Assembly: GCA_029309925.1 (NCBI GenBank)
Contig: JARKND010000004.1
Location: 868,001 to 932,000 of the forward strand
Length of the DNA: 64,000 nucleotides
Origin: Fulvivirgaceae bacterium JP3-4
GTDB lineage: Bacteria; Bacteroidota; Bacteroidia; Cytophagales; Cyclobacteriaceae
Direction of reading: 5' to 3'
This document shows, one piece after another, positions 26,003-34,996 of the stretch. The position numbers were made by a program, and so were the translations under genes. Numbering within the stretch: position 1 is the stretch's first letter; every line of letters begins with the position of its first letter. Under the pieces are notes generated by a model. That model had not been told where the DNA came from, ran no database searches, and worked only from the letters and a program-made list of their open reading frames with translations.

Positions 26003-28342
26003 TCATTCATTATTTTTCAAGGCATCAACAGGATGCCCGAGCGCAGCTTTGATGGACTGAAACGAAATCATAACCAGGACAAAAACGATCATCAGTCCCG
26101 CTACGATCATAAACAACACGGGGGATAGCGATATCCTGAACGCATACCCTTCGAGAAATTTCTGCGCAAGCATGTACGAGAGCGGGAATGCGATAAGAAA
26201 AGAAAAAAGTACAGGCTTCAAAAAATCACGACAGAGTAGAATAACCACCTGAATCACCGATGCACCCAGCACTTTGCGAAGGCCAATCTCCTTTGTTCTG
26301 CGCTGCGTGTTGAACATCGTTAAACCGATCAATCCGAGCCCTGCGATACCAACCGCAATCACGGTTGACCAGAGTGAGAAATTGGCGAGCATCTGCTCCC
26401 GAAAAAACTGGTTTCTGAAATCCTGATCAAGAAAACTATAATTCAGTTCAGCACCCGGTTGAAACTTTGCGTATACTTTTTTCACATGCGCCACGGCATC
26501 ATGGACTTTACCCTCCTGATACCGCACAAAAAGATTATACATATATTTCGTTGAAGTCATTTGAAAAATTACGGGGTCCATTGGGGCGTGAATGTCTTCA
26601 TTCTGAAAATCGCGAACGACACCAATGATCGTTCCTTCTTTTTCACCAAACATTGTATAGGTGATCCTTTGACCGATGGGATCTGTCATGCCTAATTTTC
26701 TTGCAGCGCTTTCAGTAATGACAAATGCTGAGGAGTCGGATGCAATCAGAGGTGTAAAATTACGCCCTGCAATAAACCGGAACTTCAGCGTCTCCAGCAT
26801 ATTATGATCTACCGACACTCCATTAAGCATTATTGGATCGGAAGTGTGATTCCCGGCCCAACGGACTTCCGAATAACCGTTCACCTCCATGGGGCTGGCG
26901 CCACCGAGCGCTGCAGATACAATGGAAGTGTGCCGGGTAATTTCAGCTTTAAATGCCGCTAACGAAAGATCCTCTTCCTCTGCAATCCAAAGGTTAATAA
27001 CATTATGCTTATCAAACCCAAGGTCTCTCGCAAGAAGGAAATCCGTCTGTTGCCGCAAAATCAAGGCAAAAAATATAAGGACTACGGAGAGTGAAAACTG
27101 AAACACAACGAGTACCTTCCTTAACCCCGCGCCTGAGAGTGAAACACCGGCATTGCCCTTGAGCGTGAACACCGGCTTGAGCCGGGACAGTAAGAATGCA
27201 GGATAACTGCCAGCGGTCAGAGACGCAAAGATCACTACGGCAACAACACCTGCCCAAACCTCCAGGTCCAAAAGTGAGAACTCCAGATGTACGCCCGTAA
27301 GCTGATTAAAGTAAGGCAGCATCACGTATACGCACAGGAGCGAGGTCAACGCAGCCAGTGATGTAAGTATTAAACTCTCGACCAGAAACTGGCGCGCCAG
27401 TAACCTCTGCGTTGCGCCTGTGATCTTTCTCACACCAATTTCCCTGGCACGCTGCGCTGCTGTAGCCGTGGCAATGTTCATATAATTGACACAAGCCATC
27501 ACCAGGATGAAGATTGCTGTGATTATAAAAATGATGACGTAAACAATCCTTCCTCCCGACACTTTCCCGTTCACAAAATTCCAGTGAAGTCTCCAGTCAG
27601 TCAGCGGAAACAACAGACAATGCACGGTCTGATTTTCCATGAAGGAATGAATCTCTGCATCGATCTTCCTTTCAACTACACTCCGTGAATTTTCGTCATA
27701 CAGCCTGACAAAATAGTTTTGGGGTTCTTCATCGGCATTGATGCGCGCGGAGAACGGGAGTAAATACATGTAATCATGGAGACTGCTATTCTCCGGGAAG
27801 TCACGAAAAACAGCCGAGACAATGTAGTCGTTCTTCGCTTCCACTGTTACTGTCCTACCGAGCGGATTTTCTTTCCCGAAAAGCAGCTCGGCAAGATTTT
27901 GGGATATTACAATGGAATGCTTTCCGCTGAGTGGATTTGGGCTTCCGCTGAGGAGGGTGGGTGCAAAAACCTGAAAATAGCTCGTGTCAACATAAGCGCC
28001 ATATTTCAAAACCTCTTTATTGCCCGATTTGAGCATCGACCGCGAGTTTTCAAATCTTGTCACCGATGCGACTTCGGGAATGTTTGATGAAACTTTTTCG
28101 AGCAGCGGCACAGGAGTCTCATCTGATGTTTCAATGTTGCCTTCAACGGTTTCGTTTAGCAAAACCGCAAACACCCGCGAATTACCGGGATCATACCGAT
28201 CATAAGTAAGCTCATACTTCGCCCAGATAAAGACGAGAATCGCGCTGGTAAGGCCGATCATTAAACCAAACGTTGTGACAAAGAAGTATCCGGGATTTCT
28301 ATGAATCTTCCGGAATGTGATAGAAAGGATGGAACGAAGCAT
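26003..28342 (-). CDS. FtsX/MacB-type permease (orphan, no ATPase)
   Basis: 779 residues with the same architecture as its paralogue at 20071: N-terminal helix, MacB_PCD domain, FtsX domain ('TAAQRAREIGVRKITGAT'), second periplasmic domain, terminal FtsX domain ('NTQRRTKEIGLRKVLGAS'). The start ATG 28342 lies 22 bases after a good minus-strand -7 element. No ATP-binding subunit is nearby. It is followed upstream on the same strand by a third permease whose end is about 100 bases away. That gap includes this promoter, so they are likely separate transcripts. Confidence 0.9.
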   Translation of the reverse strand: MLRSILSITFRKIHRNPGYFFVTTFGLMIGLTSAILVFIWAKYELTYDRYDPGNSRVFAVLLNETVEGNIETSDETPVPLLEKVSSNIPEVASVTRFENSRSMLKSGNKEVLKYGAYVDTSYFQVFAPTLLSGSPNPLSGKHSIVISQNLAELLFGKENPLGRTVTVEAKNDYIVSAVFRDFPENSSLHDYMYLLPFSARINADEEPQNYFVRLYDENSRSVVERKIDAEIHSFMENQTVHCLLFPLTDWRLHWNFVNGKVSGGRIVYVIIFIITAIFILVMACVNYMNIATATAAQRAREIGVRKITGATQRLLARQFLVESLILTSLAALTSLLCVYVMLPYFNQLTGVHLEFSLLDLEVWAGVVAVVIFASLTAGSYPAFLLSRLKPVFTLKGNAGVSLSGAGLRKVLVVFQFSLSVVLIFFALILRQQTDFLLARDLGFDKHNVINLWIAEEEDLSLAAFKAEITRHTSIVSAALGGASPMEVNGYSEVRWAGNHTSDPIMLNGVSVDHNMLETLKFRFIAGRNFTPLIASDSSAFVITESAARKLGMTDPIGQRITYTMFGEKEGTIIGVVRDFQNEDIHAPMDPVIFQMTSTKYMYNLFVRYQEGKVHDAVAHVKKVYAKFQPGAELNYSFLDQDFRNQFFREQMLANFSLWSTVIAVGIAGLGLIGLTMFNTQRRTKEIGLRKVLGASVIQVVILLCRDFLKPVLFSFLIAFPLSYMLAQKFLEGYAFRISLSPVLFMIVAGLMIVFVLVMISFQSIKAALGHPVDALKNNE

Positions 28343-28363
28343 AGCGGATGAAGGGTGATCGTC

Positions 28364-28393
28364 TAAAGATAACGATTACCCTCTTCTCCTCAA
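28364..28393 (-). promoter_or_regulatory. Bacteroidota-type promoter of the second permease
   Basis: On the minus strand TTG (28393-28391) is followed after 19 bases by TATCTTTA (28371-28364), then 21 bases to ATG 28342. Confidence 0.6.
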
Positions 28394-28439
28394 TCTATGT
28401 CAACTGGATTGTTACAATTGATAATTTGTGAATCTTGTA

Positions 28440-30821
28440 TCACTCGTTTCTTAAACTCTTGACAGGATTCATCATCGATGCCTTGATTGCCTGATAGCTT
28501 ACCGTCATCAACGTAATCACCAGACCACCCAAAACCGAGATTACAAAAACCCAGACCGAGATATGGGTGCGATATTCATAGTTGTTCAACCAGTCTGAGA
28601 TCAGATAGTAGGCAATAGGAACGGCAAGCAGACTGGAGATAAGCACCAGCACCACAAAATCCTGCGAGAGCATTCGCCATAAATTTGATACAGAAGCACC
28701 CATTACTTTGCGGATACCAATTTCTTTTGTGCGTTGTTCGGCTACGAAAGAGGCAAGTGCGAACAATCCAAGACAGGAAATAAAGATCGCCAGTATCGCA
28801 AAAAATGTCGACAGTGTACCAAGGCGTTTTTCATTTCCAAATTTGCGGGCGTACTCCTGGTCGACAAACACCGGTGCAAACGGAGACGCAGGATTCAGGC
28901 GCTTGAAAACAGTCTCGATCTTGGCCATCGCATCGTTTACGCTGGAGGCCGGATTCAGCTTCATCAGAAAAACATTCTCGCGCTCAAGCGAAAGGTGCCA
29001 CATGGCAGGCCGTACGGGCGCATAAGGTGATTGCACCAGCACATCTTCCACAACTCCAATGACTGTGTACGGTTCATCGTTCCAGCGGATCACTTTACCG
29101 ATCGGATCTTTGAGGCCAATGAATGCAACCGCAGATTCATTGAGGATAAAGGTGGCAGTGTCGGAGATGAATTCCTTGGAGAAATCTCTGCCTTCCTTGA
29201 TTTTCCATCCGATTGTTTTGCCGTAGTCATAAGACACAGCGTTGTTGGGAAAGTCAACGGCCTGGTCAGGATCCTTTCCTTCCCAGTCAAAACCACCATT
29301 TGTATTCCAGACAGAGGTGGTTGGACTTCCTGACTGACAGATTTCGACAATTGCGCCTGCAGTAATGAGCTCATTGCGCGCAGCTTCGAAGTGCTTGTGT
29401 ACCTCCTCGGAGGTGCCGACCATGATCAAGCCATCTTTATTGTATCCGATCGGGCGATTTTGTGCGAAATCAATTTGTTTATAGACTATGATCGTTCCGA
29501 TGATGAGCACTGTGGATATCGTGAACTGAACGACTACAAGAACTTTGCGCGGAAGTGATGCATATCTGCCCACGCGAAAGGTTCCTTTCAGCGTTTTTAC
29601 CGGGTTAAACGAAGACAGGAAAAGCGCGGGATAACATCCGGCAAGCAGACCTGTCACGAAACTGAATGCAAAGCCCAATATCCAGAACATCGGATTCAAA
29701 ACAGGCAGCACAATTCGTTTGTCTGCAACGGAGTTGAACTGTGGCAGAATCAGAAACACCAGCAGAATTGAAAAGAAGAACGCGAGTATAGCGATGAGAA
29801 TCGATTCACTGAAAAATTGTGCAACGAGCTGTCTGCGAACCGAGCCGATCGCCTTCCGGATCCCCACCTCCTTCGCACGTTTTTCAGAACGCGCTGTGCT
29901 AAGGTTCATAAAATTGATACAGGCAAGTATGAGCACAAACAATCCGATCGTTCCGAACAGCCAGACATTACTGATGCGACCACCAACATTCACACCCTGC
30001 TTAAACTCAGAATACAAATGCCATTTGCTCATCGGGTGAAGGAAGATGACCGGGTTATATCTGCGGTCAGTCACCGCTACCTTGTTCAACTTCACATCAC
30101 GGATCTTGGCAGACACTTCTTCCATGTTGGTATTATCAGCGATCATTGCAAATGTCCGTGTGAAGTTGCTATCCCACTGATCGTCCATGCGTTGGATCCA
30201 GGTGTTCTGACTCAAATACAATGACCATGGCATGATCACACGAAGCTCCCGGAAAGATGAGCTATAAGGAATGTCTTTATAAACACCGGTAACCGTGACA
30301 TCGACACGGTTGTTCAATCGGAAAACTTTGCCAACAGGATCACCGGAGTCAAAATACATCTTTGCAACCGACTCTGAGATCAGTATGGAATTCATGTCTT
30401 TCAATCCCTGCCGTGTACCGTGGATCATTTCCAGCGTTAGCATCTCCGCTACCTCAGGTTCAAAGTACGATCCTTCCACATTGAACATCTTATCACCATA
30501 AGTGAGCGTGTATTCATTGTTCCACGATGCCTGCAATACATACTTGAAATCTGTTCCGTAGACATTCCTGATTTCCTCAGCAAGCACCGCAGGGTTTGCC
30601 TCCTGCGTTCCTATTTCCCCGTTGTATGTCTGATTCTGCAAGACCTGTGCGATGCGATCGTAATTCGCGTGATATTTATCATAGTTGAGTTCATCGTTTA
30701 TCCACAATGCGATGAGTATCGCCACGCCCATGCCTACAGCAAGGCCGCCAATGTTGATAAATGAATAGACTTTACTCTTGATGAGATTGCGCCAGGCGAT
30801 TTTGAAATAGTTCTTGAGCAT
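28440..30821 (-). CDS. FtsX/MacB-type permease (orphan, no ATPase)
   Basis: 793 residues from ATG 30821, the start that gives the family opening 'MLKNYFKIAWRNLIKSKVY'. The FtsX domains are marked by 'RSEKRAKEVGIRKAIGS' and 'VAEQRTKEIGIRKVMGAS'. Between them is a ~200-residue periplasmic region. It is longer in the first periplasmic domain than the permease at 26003. It is one of a set of three near-adjacent paralogues on the minus strand (20071, 26003, 28440), broken only by the small genes on the plus strand. Confidence 0.9.
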   Translation of the reverse strand: MLKNYFKIAWRNLIKSKVYSFINIGGLAVGMGVAILIALWINDELNYDKYHANYDRIAQVLQNQTYNGEIGTQEANPAVLAEEIRNVYGTDFKYVLQASWNNEYTLTYGDKMFNVEGSYFEPEVAEMLTLEMIHGTRQGLKDMNSILISESVAKMYFDSGDPVGKVFRLNNRVDVTVTGVYKDIPYSSSFRELRVIMPWSLYLSQNTWIQRMDDQWDSNFTRTFAMIADNTNMEEVSAKIRDVKLNKVAVTDRRYNPVIFLHPMSKWHLYSEFKQGVNVGGRISNVWLFGTIGLFVLILACINFMNLSTARSEKRAKEVGIRKAIGSVRRQLVAQFFSESILIAILAFFFSILLVFLILPQFNSVADKRIVLPVLNPMFWILGFAFSFVTGLLAGCYPALFLSSFNPVKTLKGTFRVGRYASLPRKVLVVVQFTISTVLIIGTIIVYKQIDFAQNRPIGYNKDGLIMVGTSEEVHKHFEAARNELITAGAIVEICQSGSPTTSVWNTNGGFDWEGKDPDQAVDFPNNAVSYDYGKTIGWKIKEGRDFSKEFISDTATFILNESAVAFIGLKDPIGKVIRWNDEPYTVIGVVEDVLVQSPYAPVRPAMWHLSLERENVFLMKLNPASSVNDAMAKIETVFKRLNPASPFAPVFVDQEYARKFGNEKRLGTLSTFFAILAIFISCLGLFALASFVAEQRTKEIGIRKVMGASVSNLWRMLSQDFVVLVLISSLLAVPIAYYLISDWLNNYEYRTHISVWVFVISVLGGLVITLMTVSYQAIKASMMNPVKSLRNE

Positions 30822-30951
30822 AGGAAAGCGGTTTTGTATTAAGACCCTTGATCGCACAAAAGGTTGCACGGGTAATACTCTCGTGACCTTAGAAAGTTAC
30901 AACCAAACTGATAAAACCGGCATGGGACCGACCGGCCGGAATCCTAAAAGT

Positions 30952-30982
30952 TGTGACCGATTAACAATCGGATGTACATTTA
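30952..30982 (+). promoter_or_regulatory. Bacteroidota-type promoter of yhcH-like gene
   Basis: TTG at 30952-30954, 20 bases, then TACATTTA at 30975-30982, 17 bases ahead of ATG 31000. Confidence 0.5.
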
Positions 30983-30999
30983 CGCCAAACGGTACCCTA

Positions 31000-31452
31000 A
31001 TGATCCTTGACGACATCAAAAACTCAACAAACTACGTATCCCTCGGACAGCGTTTTCAAAAGGCATTCGATTTTATTAAAAAGACAGATATGCCCGGCCT
31101 TGGCCACGGAAAGCATGCAATTGATGGCGAAGACCTTTTCGTTATTGTGATGGAATACGACACGAAGGAACCTGCTGACTGCATCATGGAAAATCACAAG
31201 AAGTATGCGGACATCCAGTACATGATTCGCGGAGAAGAATTCATGGGTGTAAAAATCTATTCGGGACAAACGGCCACAACGCCATATGATGAGACGAAGG
31301 ATGCAGCGTTTTATACACCGGAGTTCGACTCGCTTGTAAAGGTTAAGGAAGGGCAGTTTACAATCTTCTTCCCGCATGATCTGCACATGCCTTGCATCAA
31401 AACAAACAAGTCAGAAAAGGTTTTGAAGGCAGTTTTTAAGGTCAGGGTATGA
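31000..31452 (+). CDS. YhcH/YjgK/YiaL (DUF386) family protein
   Basis: 150 residues from ATG 31000, chosen because the family starts with 'MILDDIKN' and because a promoter lies in front. 'HKKYADIQYMIRGEEFMGV' and 'FFPHDLHMPCI' contain the conserved His and Glu metal ligands of this cupin-fold family. Relatives are linked to sialic acid and other sugar catabolism and to biofilm metabolism. No sugar genes are adjacent, so the role is general. The longer reading frame to 30814 overlaps the permease start and is not used. Confidence 0.9.
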   Translation: MILDDIKNSTNYVSLGQRFQKAFDFIKKTDMPGLGHGKHAIDGEDLFVIVMEYDTKEPADCIMENHKKYADIQYMIRGEEFMGVKIYSGQTATTPYDETKDAAFYTPEFDSLVKVKEGQFTIFFPHDLHMPCIKTNKSEKVLKAVFKVRV

Positions 31453-31478
31453 AATTTTGTTGCGGTCTGACTATGTGC

Positions 31479-31510
31479 TTGCAACGCAGACGGTAGCAGT
31501 CTTATCTTTA
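31479..31510 (+). promoter_or_regulatory. Bacteroidota-type promoter of the DUF1801 gene
   Basis: TTG at 31479-31481, 21 bases, then TATCTTTA at 31503-31510. The ATG at 31515 is only four bases further on, so the transcript would be almost leaderless. Confidence 0.55.
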
Positions 31511-31514
31511 ATGT

Positions 31515-31946
31515 ATGGCAGCTCCAACCGTTGACGAAATGATCGCGAATCTGCCCAAAGCAGAGCAGGTGCTCGTTCAAAGATTGCGAAACCTGGTGCA
31601 GGAGTGTTTGCCTTTTGCCACAGAGAAGGCATACTTCGGAATGGGCATCCCCTACTACACGCACAATCGGATGATCTGTTTCATCTGGCCGGCAACGGTG
31701 TTCTGGGGACCAAAGCGGACGAAGGAAACACAAAATGCAAAGGGCACGTCACTTGGCTTTTGTTACGGCAACCTCATGGCAAATGACGATGGCGCATTGC
31801 TCGCTGAAGGAAGGAAGCAGGTTTACGTGATGTACTTCCACAAACTAAGTGACATCAATGAAAATCAGGTTCGGGCGCTTTTGTATGAAGCTTCTCTTGT
31901 TGACGAGTCGTTTAGCAAAAAAAAGAAACGGAGAACTTCCCGCTAA
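31515..31946 (+). CDS. DUF1801 protein
   Basis: 143 residues. 'TVDEMIANLPKAEQVLVQRL' opens the DUF1801 (YdhG-like) domain and 'ATEKAYFGMGIPYYTHNRM' is its conserved centre. The C-terminus is strongly basic ('KKKKRRTSR'). It is a cytoplasmic protein of unknown function. It converges on the globin gene. Confidence 0.85.
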   Translation: MAAPTVDEMIANLPKAEQVLVQRLRNLVQECLPFATEKAYFGMGIPYYTHNRMICFIWPATVFWGPKRTKETQNAKGTSLGFCYGNLMANDDGALLAEGRKQVYVMYFHKLSDINENQVRALLYEASLVDESFSKKKKRRTSR

Positions 31947-31952
31947 ACTCCA

Positions 31953-32378
31953 TCAGGCTACTTGTCGTGTGGATGAGTCCTGTCCTTCGATCATCGCAGC
32001 AGCAAGTACTTTGTAGACCGCGATCCACGCAGCTTCAATCTCTGCGTTCCAGCGGTCGTCCATTCCTGTCTTTAATGTATGAATGAGACATTCGCCAACA
32101 ACGGCATAGTGATCTTTCATCGCACCATATTTTTTATGACGTTGAGCAAGTGATTTGATCTCCGGTAAGATCACGTCAAGCTTGTCGAGTTTTGTAACTA
32201 TGTACGTCACCATCGCCATAAGTTTCCGGGCCTGCAGCCTGATGTCATTCTTAAACAACGGTTTTACACCGGGAGCTACTTCAAAAAGTCGCGTATAAAA
32301 AAGATCTCCGGCTTTGTCGGATTTTGCGATGATGAAACCCCAGGTTTCTTTCACCAGCTTGATTTGTTGCGGGCTCAT
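31953..32378 (-). CDS. single-domain globin
   Basis: 141 residues from ATG 32378. It has the globin fold of the flavohaemoglobin family: 'QIKLVKETWGFIIA' (A helix), 'FYTRLFEVAPGVKPLFKND' (B-C helices with the conserved Tyr region) and 'LAQRHKKYGAMKDHYAVVG', whose His is the proximal haem ligand. It lacks the FAD/NAD reductase part, so it is a stand-alone globin that may bind or detoxify NO or O2. A 265-base non-coding gap with an inverted repeat lies ahead of it. Confidence 0.9.
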   Translation of the reverse strand: MSPQQIKLVKETWGFIIAKSDKAGDLFYTRLFEVAPGVKPLFKNDIRLQARKLMAMVTYIVTKLDKLDVILPEIKSLAQRHKKYGAMKDHYAVVGECLIHTLKTGMDDRWNAEIEAAWIAVYKVLAAAMIEGQDSSTRQVA

Positions 32379-32472
32379 GTAAGTTGTGGATCTGGATTTT
32401 GACACCTCGAAAAGCACTGCCCCCCGAGGCGTGATACAGCGACCAAGTTATTTGGAGCCCGGGTGATGGAAA

Positions 32473-32551
32473 ATACCCGAAATACAGAAGGGTTTGGTTC
32501 TGAATAGGAATCTGGTCTATTTTCGAATCAATTGCCTTGCAATTCGGGTAT
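32473..32551. repeat. long-range inverted repeat ahead of the globin gene
   Basis: ATACCCGAAAT (32473-32483) and AATTCGGGTAT (32541-32551) are inverted copies with ten of eleven matching bases, 57 bases apart. A smaller AATTG-CCTTG-CAATT hairpin (32530-32544) lies within. It sits about 95 bases ahead of the globin start and might be a regulator site or RNA structure. Confidence 0.5.
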
Positions 32552-32643
32552 CAAAAAAATGATTTTTGGTCCTATCTGAATATAAAAATGTCCGGGTAAG
32601 GGATGCTTGTTCCGATGTGAATTAACTACAACAGAACAACAAG

Positions 32644-33105
32644 TCACTTCAGTTCTTCAAACGCATACTTCGCATCTTCCCAGAACAGATCAAGTGCAAT
32701 AATTCGCGGTTTAAAGAACGAGATGAGATCGGGCCACTGTTCTTTATTGAATACTGAAACGCCAACGATCTGTTTGTAAATTCGGCTGATTACTTTCCCG
32801 TCATCGGTCTCATGATGAAGTTGCCATATCCACATTTCTCCCATGATCTCATGCAAAATGTTTTTGAATGGAAGGAACTGCTCATAGAACAGTTCCTGCA
32901 TAAGCAAGTCGCGGTGCTCTATTGAAATGGCGATCATTGCAGATCGTTTATCTGTGTTCATACGGAAGTAAACATCTTTGAGTCGGGTGTGATAGTTCAC
33001 CCAGTTAATCTTCACGCCTTCGGCTGAAGGTACCGGGCTCATGTATTTTCCGAAGGCGGTCCAGAATTCTTCTTTCAGGCGCGATGCCTCTTCACGGCTA
33101 AACAT
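32644..33105 (-). CDS. DUF4268 protein
   Basis: 153 residues. 'EEFWTAFGKYMSPVPSAEG', 'WVNYHTRLKDVYFRM' and 'IWQLHHETDDGKVISRI' are typical of DUF4268, cytoplasmic proteins that in other contexts appear as nuclease-like or restriction-associated domains. Here it stands alone as a domain-sized protein without a nuclease motif I can recognise. Its neighbours are the globin gene and DinB. Confidence 0.85.
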   Translation of the reverse strand: MFSREEASRLKEEFWTAFGKYMSPVPSAEGVKINWVNYHTRLKDVYFRMNTDKRSAMIAISIEHRDLLMQELFYEQFLPFKNILHEIMGEMWIWQLHHETDDGKVISRIYKQIVGVSVFNKEQWPDLISFFKPRIIALDLFWEDAKYAFEELK

Positions 33106-33157
33106 GCTGTAAAATAATCATTGCCCGGGTAATCGCTTTAATTCGCTTCTCGAATTC

Positions 33158-33655
33158 TTAAAAGGTCCGCTCATCCGCAGAAGGACCGTAAATCGATGGC
33201 ACCGGGATATCATTAAGTCGCATGTATACCGTAAGCTGGCCCCGGTGATGAACCCAATGATTGATTGACGACACCGCGCACTCTTTAATAGTTTGTTGAA
33301 TGAGCACTTTTCCGGAATTTTTCAGGTAAAACGTCTTGCCGAGATGTTCATCCGACACGTTGCGCAGGGCTCCTTTCACATCTTCTATAATCCTGTCGAA
33401 GTGGCGGAGCAAAGCCTCATTGGTACTAAGCGGAAATGGTTTATACGTAGCGAGATCGATTTCCGATTTTTCGATAGCCCACGTAATCCACTGCGGGATT
33501 TCAGCCACGAGTAGCGTCAGATATCCCATGTTCATCGACTTCTCATGCGGCTTCCAATGGTACAACGATGGCGGTATTGCTTCAAGACACCTGCGGGTTG
33601 CCCTTATCTCTCCTTCAATCTCTTTCAAAAGCTCGTTTCCCAATGCCGTGTTCAT
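33158..33655 (-). CDS. DinB-family protein
   Basis: 165 residues from ATG 33655. A four-helix bundle is indicated, with 'YLTLLVAEIPQWITWAI' near the first metal-His position and 'INHWVHHRGQLTVYMRL' as the C-terminal 'HHRGQ' motif. These give the His ligands of the DinB/DfrA metal site. Members are thiol-dependent transferases or damage-inducible proteins; the substrate is unknown. It lies on the same strand as DUF4268, 53 bases apart, and could be in the same transcript. Confidence 0.88.
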   Translation of the reverse strand: MNTALGNELLKEIEGEIRATRRCLEAIPPSLYHWKPHEKSMNMGYLTLLVAEIPQWITWAIEKSEIDLATYKPFPLSTNEALLRHFDRIIEDVKGALRNVSDEHLGKTFYLKNSGKVLIQQTIKECAVSSINHWVHHRGQLTVYMRLNDIPVPSIYGPSADERTF

Positions 33656-33770
33656 ATGTGATGTTTTCAATGGAGCGAAAACTTTTATACCACACATCAA
33701 GGTAAGCAGGATGAACCGGCTTTAGCTTATCTTAGAACAATCGCTTAATTTGGATAACGATTTCAACATC

Positions 33771-34676
33771 ATGACCACTTCACTGAATAGAAGAACCTTC
33801 TTACAAACACTGGCAGCAACAGCCGCAACTGCTTCAATACTGTCTGACTCCATCGCGGGCCAAGCGCCCAAATACAAAATGGGTTTACAATTGTTTAGTA
33901 TCCGCGATGCGATGGAAAACGACCTTACGGGGACACTAAAAAAAGTCAGCGCGATTGGCTATCAGGATACCGAAACATACGGATTTGATCCGTCACAGGT
34001 AAGTTATTATGGATTGAAGGCAGGTGAGTTCAGAAAATTGCTCGAGCAGAATAATCTGATCACCACCAGCGGACATTATAATTTTTCGGAATTTTTGCAT
34101 AAGCCAGATGACGAGGTGAAGCGATATGTCGATCAGTGCATCAAGGGAGCAAGGGAACTTGGCCAGAAGTACATCACATGGCCATGGCTGCAGCCTGAAT
34201 ACAGAACGATGGACAGCTTCCGCGCGCTTGTAAAAAAACTTAACATGATCGGTGAGCAGGTGACGAAGGCAGGCGTGGGCTTCGCGTATCACAACCATGA
34301 TTTTGAATTTACCGATCACAACGGTGAACACGGCTATGACCTGGTGATGCGGGAGACGGATCCGAAGAATGTCAAACTTCAGATCGATCTGTATTGGGTG
34401 ATGCACTCTTCAAAACTTTCGCCTGGCGAGTTGTTCCGTCAGCAACCTGGCAGATTCGTGATGTGGCACATCAAGGATATGCATAAGGTGTCTCGCGACT
34501 ACACGGAGCTGGGCAACGGTTCAATTGATTACACAACGATTCTTCCTGATGCCTCACTGTCCGGACTTCAATATTATTATCTGGAACAAGGCGGAAACTT
34601 CGCGGTGAACTCCATGCAAAGCGTAGCGGACAGTGCTGCCTTTTTCAAAAACAACCTTGAGCGCTATCTCGGATAA
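33771..34676 (+). CDS. Tat-exported sugar phosphate isomerase/epimerase-like TIM barrel
   Basis: 301 residues from ATG 33771. The leader 'SLNRRTFLQTLAATAAT' carries the twin-arginine motif, so the protein is folded in the cytoplasm and exported. The mature part is an AP-endonuclease-2-like TIM barrel: 'MGLQLFSIRDAM', 'GFAYHNHDFEF' and 'VMWHIKDMHK', with the Glu and His metal ligands of the xylose-isomerase-like fold and final 'YYYLEQGG'. Substrates of such proteins in Bacteroidota include inositol and 3-keto-sugars. No pathway gene is adjacent. Confidence 0.88.
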   Translation: MTTSLNRRTFLQTLAATAATASILSDSIAGQAPKYKMGLQLFSIRDAMENDLTGTLKKVSAIGYQDTETYGFDPSQVSYYGLKAGEFRKLLEQNNLITTSGHYNFSEFLHKPDDEVKRYVDQCIKGARELGQKYITWPWLQPEYRTMDSFRALVKKLNMIGEQVTKAGVGFAYHNHDFEFTDHNGEHGYDLVMRETDPKNVKLQIDLYWVMHSSKLSPGELFRQQPGRFVMWHIKDMHKVSRDYTELGNGSIDYTTILPDASLSGLQYYYLEQGGNFAVNSMQSVADSAAFFKNNLERYLG

Positions 34677-34818
34677 TTACCAGCGGGTTAAACGCCCGCC
34701 TTCGGACTGTCAGAAGGAGGCAAGCGCTTACTTCAATTTACGAGGCACCACCAATAATCAGAAAAAAAAGTAGACTGATTCTAAATACACGTCAGTCACA
34801 AGAAAATTCATTTCAACA

Positions 34819-34851
34819 TTTTGAAAACAGGAAAGGGTTACTTTATCTTTG
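34819..34851 (+). promoter_or_regulatory. strong consensus Bacteroidota promoter ahead of the RNA/RtcB locus
   Basis: TTTTG at 34819-34823, 20 bases, then TATCTTTG at 34844-34851. Both elements fit TTTG-N19-21-TAnnTTTG exactly; it is the best match in the window. Transcription should begin close to 34856. There is no full-size gene behind it for about 260 bases, so the first product is a short RNA or leader. Confidence 0.8.
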
Positions 34852-34855
34852 CACC

Positions 34856-34936
34856 ATGCTAAAAGAAAAAGCAACATATCGATTCAATCACATGCAGGAT
34901 AGCGATATTCTGTTAAAGCCGCGGATTTTCAGTTAA
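34856..34936 (+). CDS. possible 26-residue leader peptide
   Basis: The ATG at 34856 coincides with the expected transcript start, so translation would be leaderless. The 26 codons (ending '...LLKPRIFS') run into the hairpin and stop within it. It has no run of a single amino acid that would fit a classical biosynthetic attenuator. There is no ribosome binding site. It may be chance. Confidence 0.25.
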   Translation: MLKEKATYRFNHMQDSDILLKPRIFS

Positions 34937-34960
34937 TCACATTCGTGATCGAAGACTGAA

Positions 34961-34990
34961 AACCCGGCATCGTCCGGGTTTTTTGTTTTT
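34961..34990 (+). terminator. intrinsic terminator within the RtcB leader
   Basis: Stem AACCCGG (34961-34967) with CCGGGTT (34974-34980), loop CATCGT, followed by TTTTTTG then TTTTTT. The position is 120-130 bases after the promoter and about 125 bases before the first TPR gene. Confidence 0.88.
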
Positions 34991-34996
34991 TAACCC

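Larger units (their letters stand above)
34856..34990 (+). ncRNA. candidate structured small RNA or attenuator leader ahead of TPR-rtcB-TPR
   Basis: It is bounded by the consensus promoter and a strong terminator. It contains a two-part hairpin: an outer stem of TTTTCAGT (34926-34933) with ACTGAAAA (34955-34962), and an inner stem ATCAC (34936-34940) with GTGAT (34945-34949). The terminator then follows. The outer 3' arm shares two bases with the terminator arm. It could be an independent ~130-nt RNA or a premature-termination leader controlling the downstream genes. It is not a recognised Rfam-type structure to me. Confidence 0.55.

Noticed and set aside
34681-34740. GCGGG...CCCGC hairpin after the sugar-isomerase gene as a terminator
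   Set aside because: No T-tract follows the short stem, so it was not listed as a terminator.
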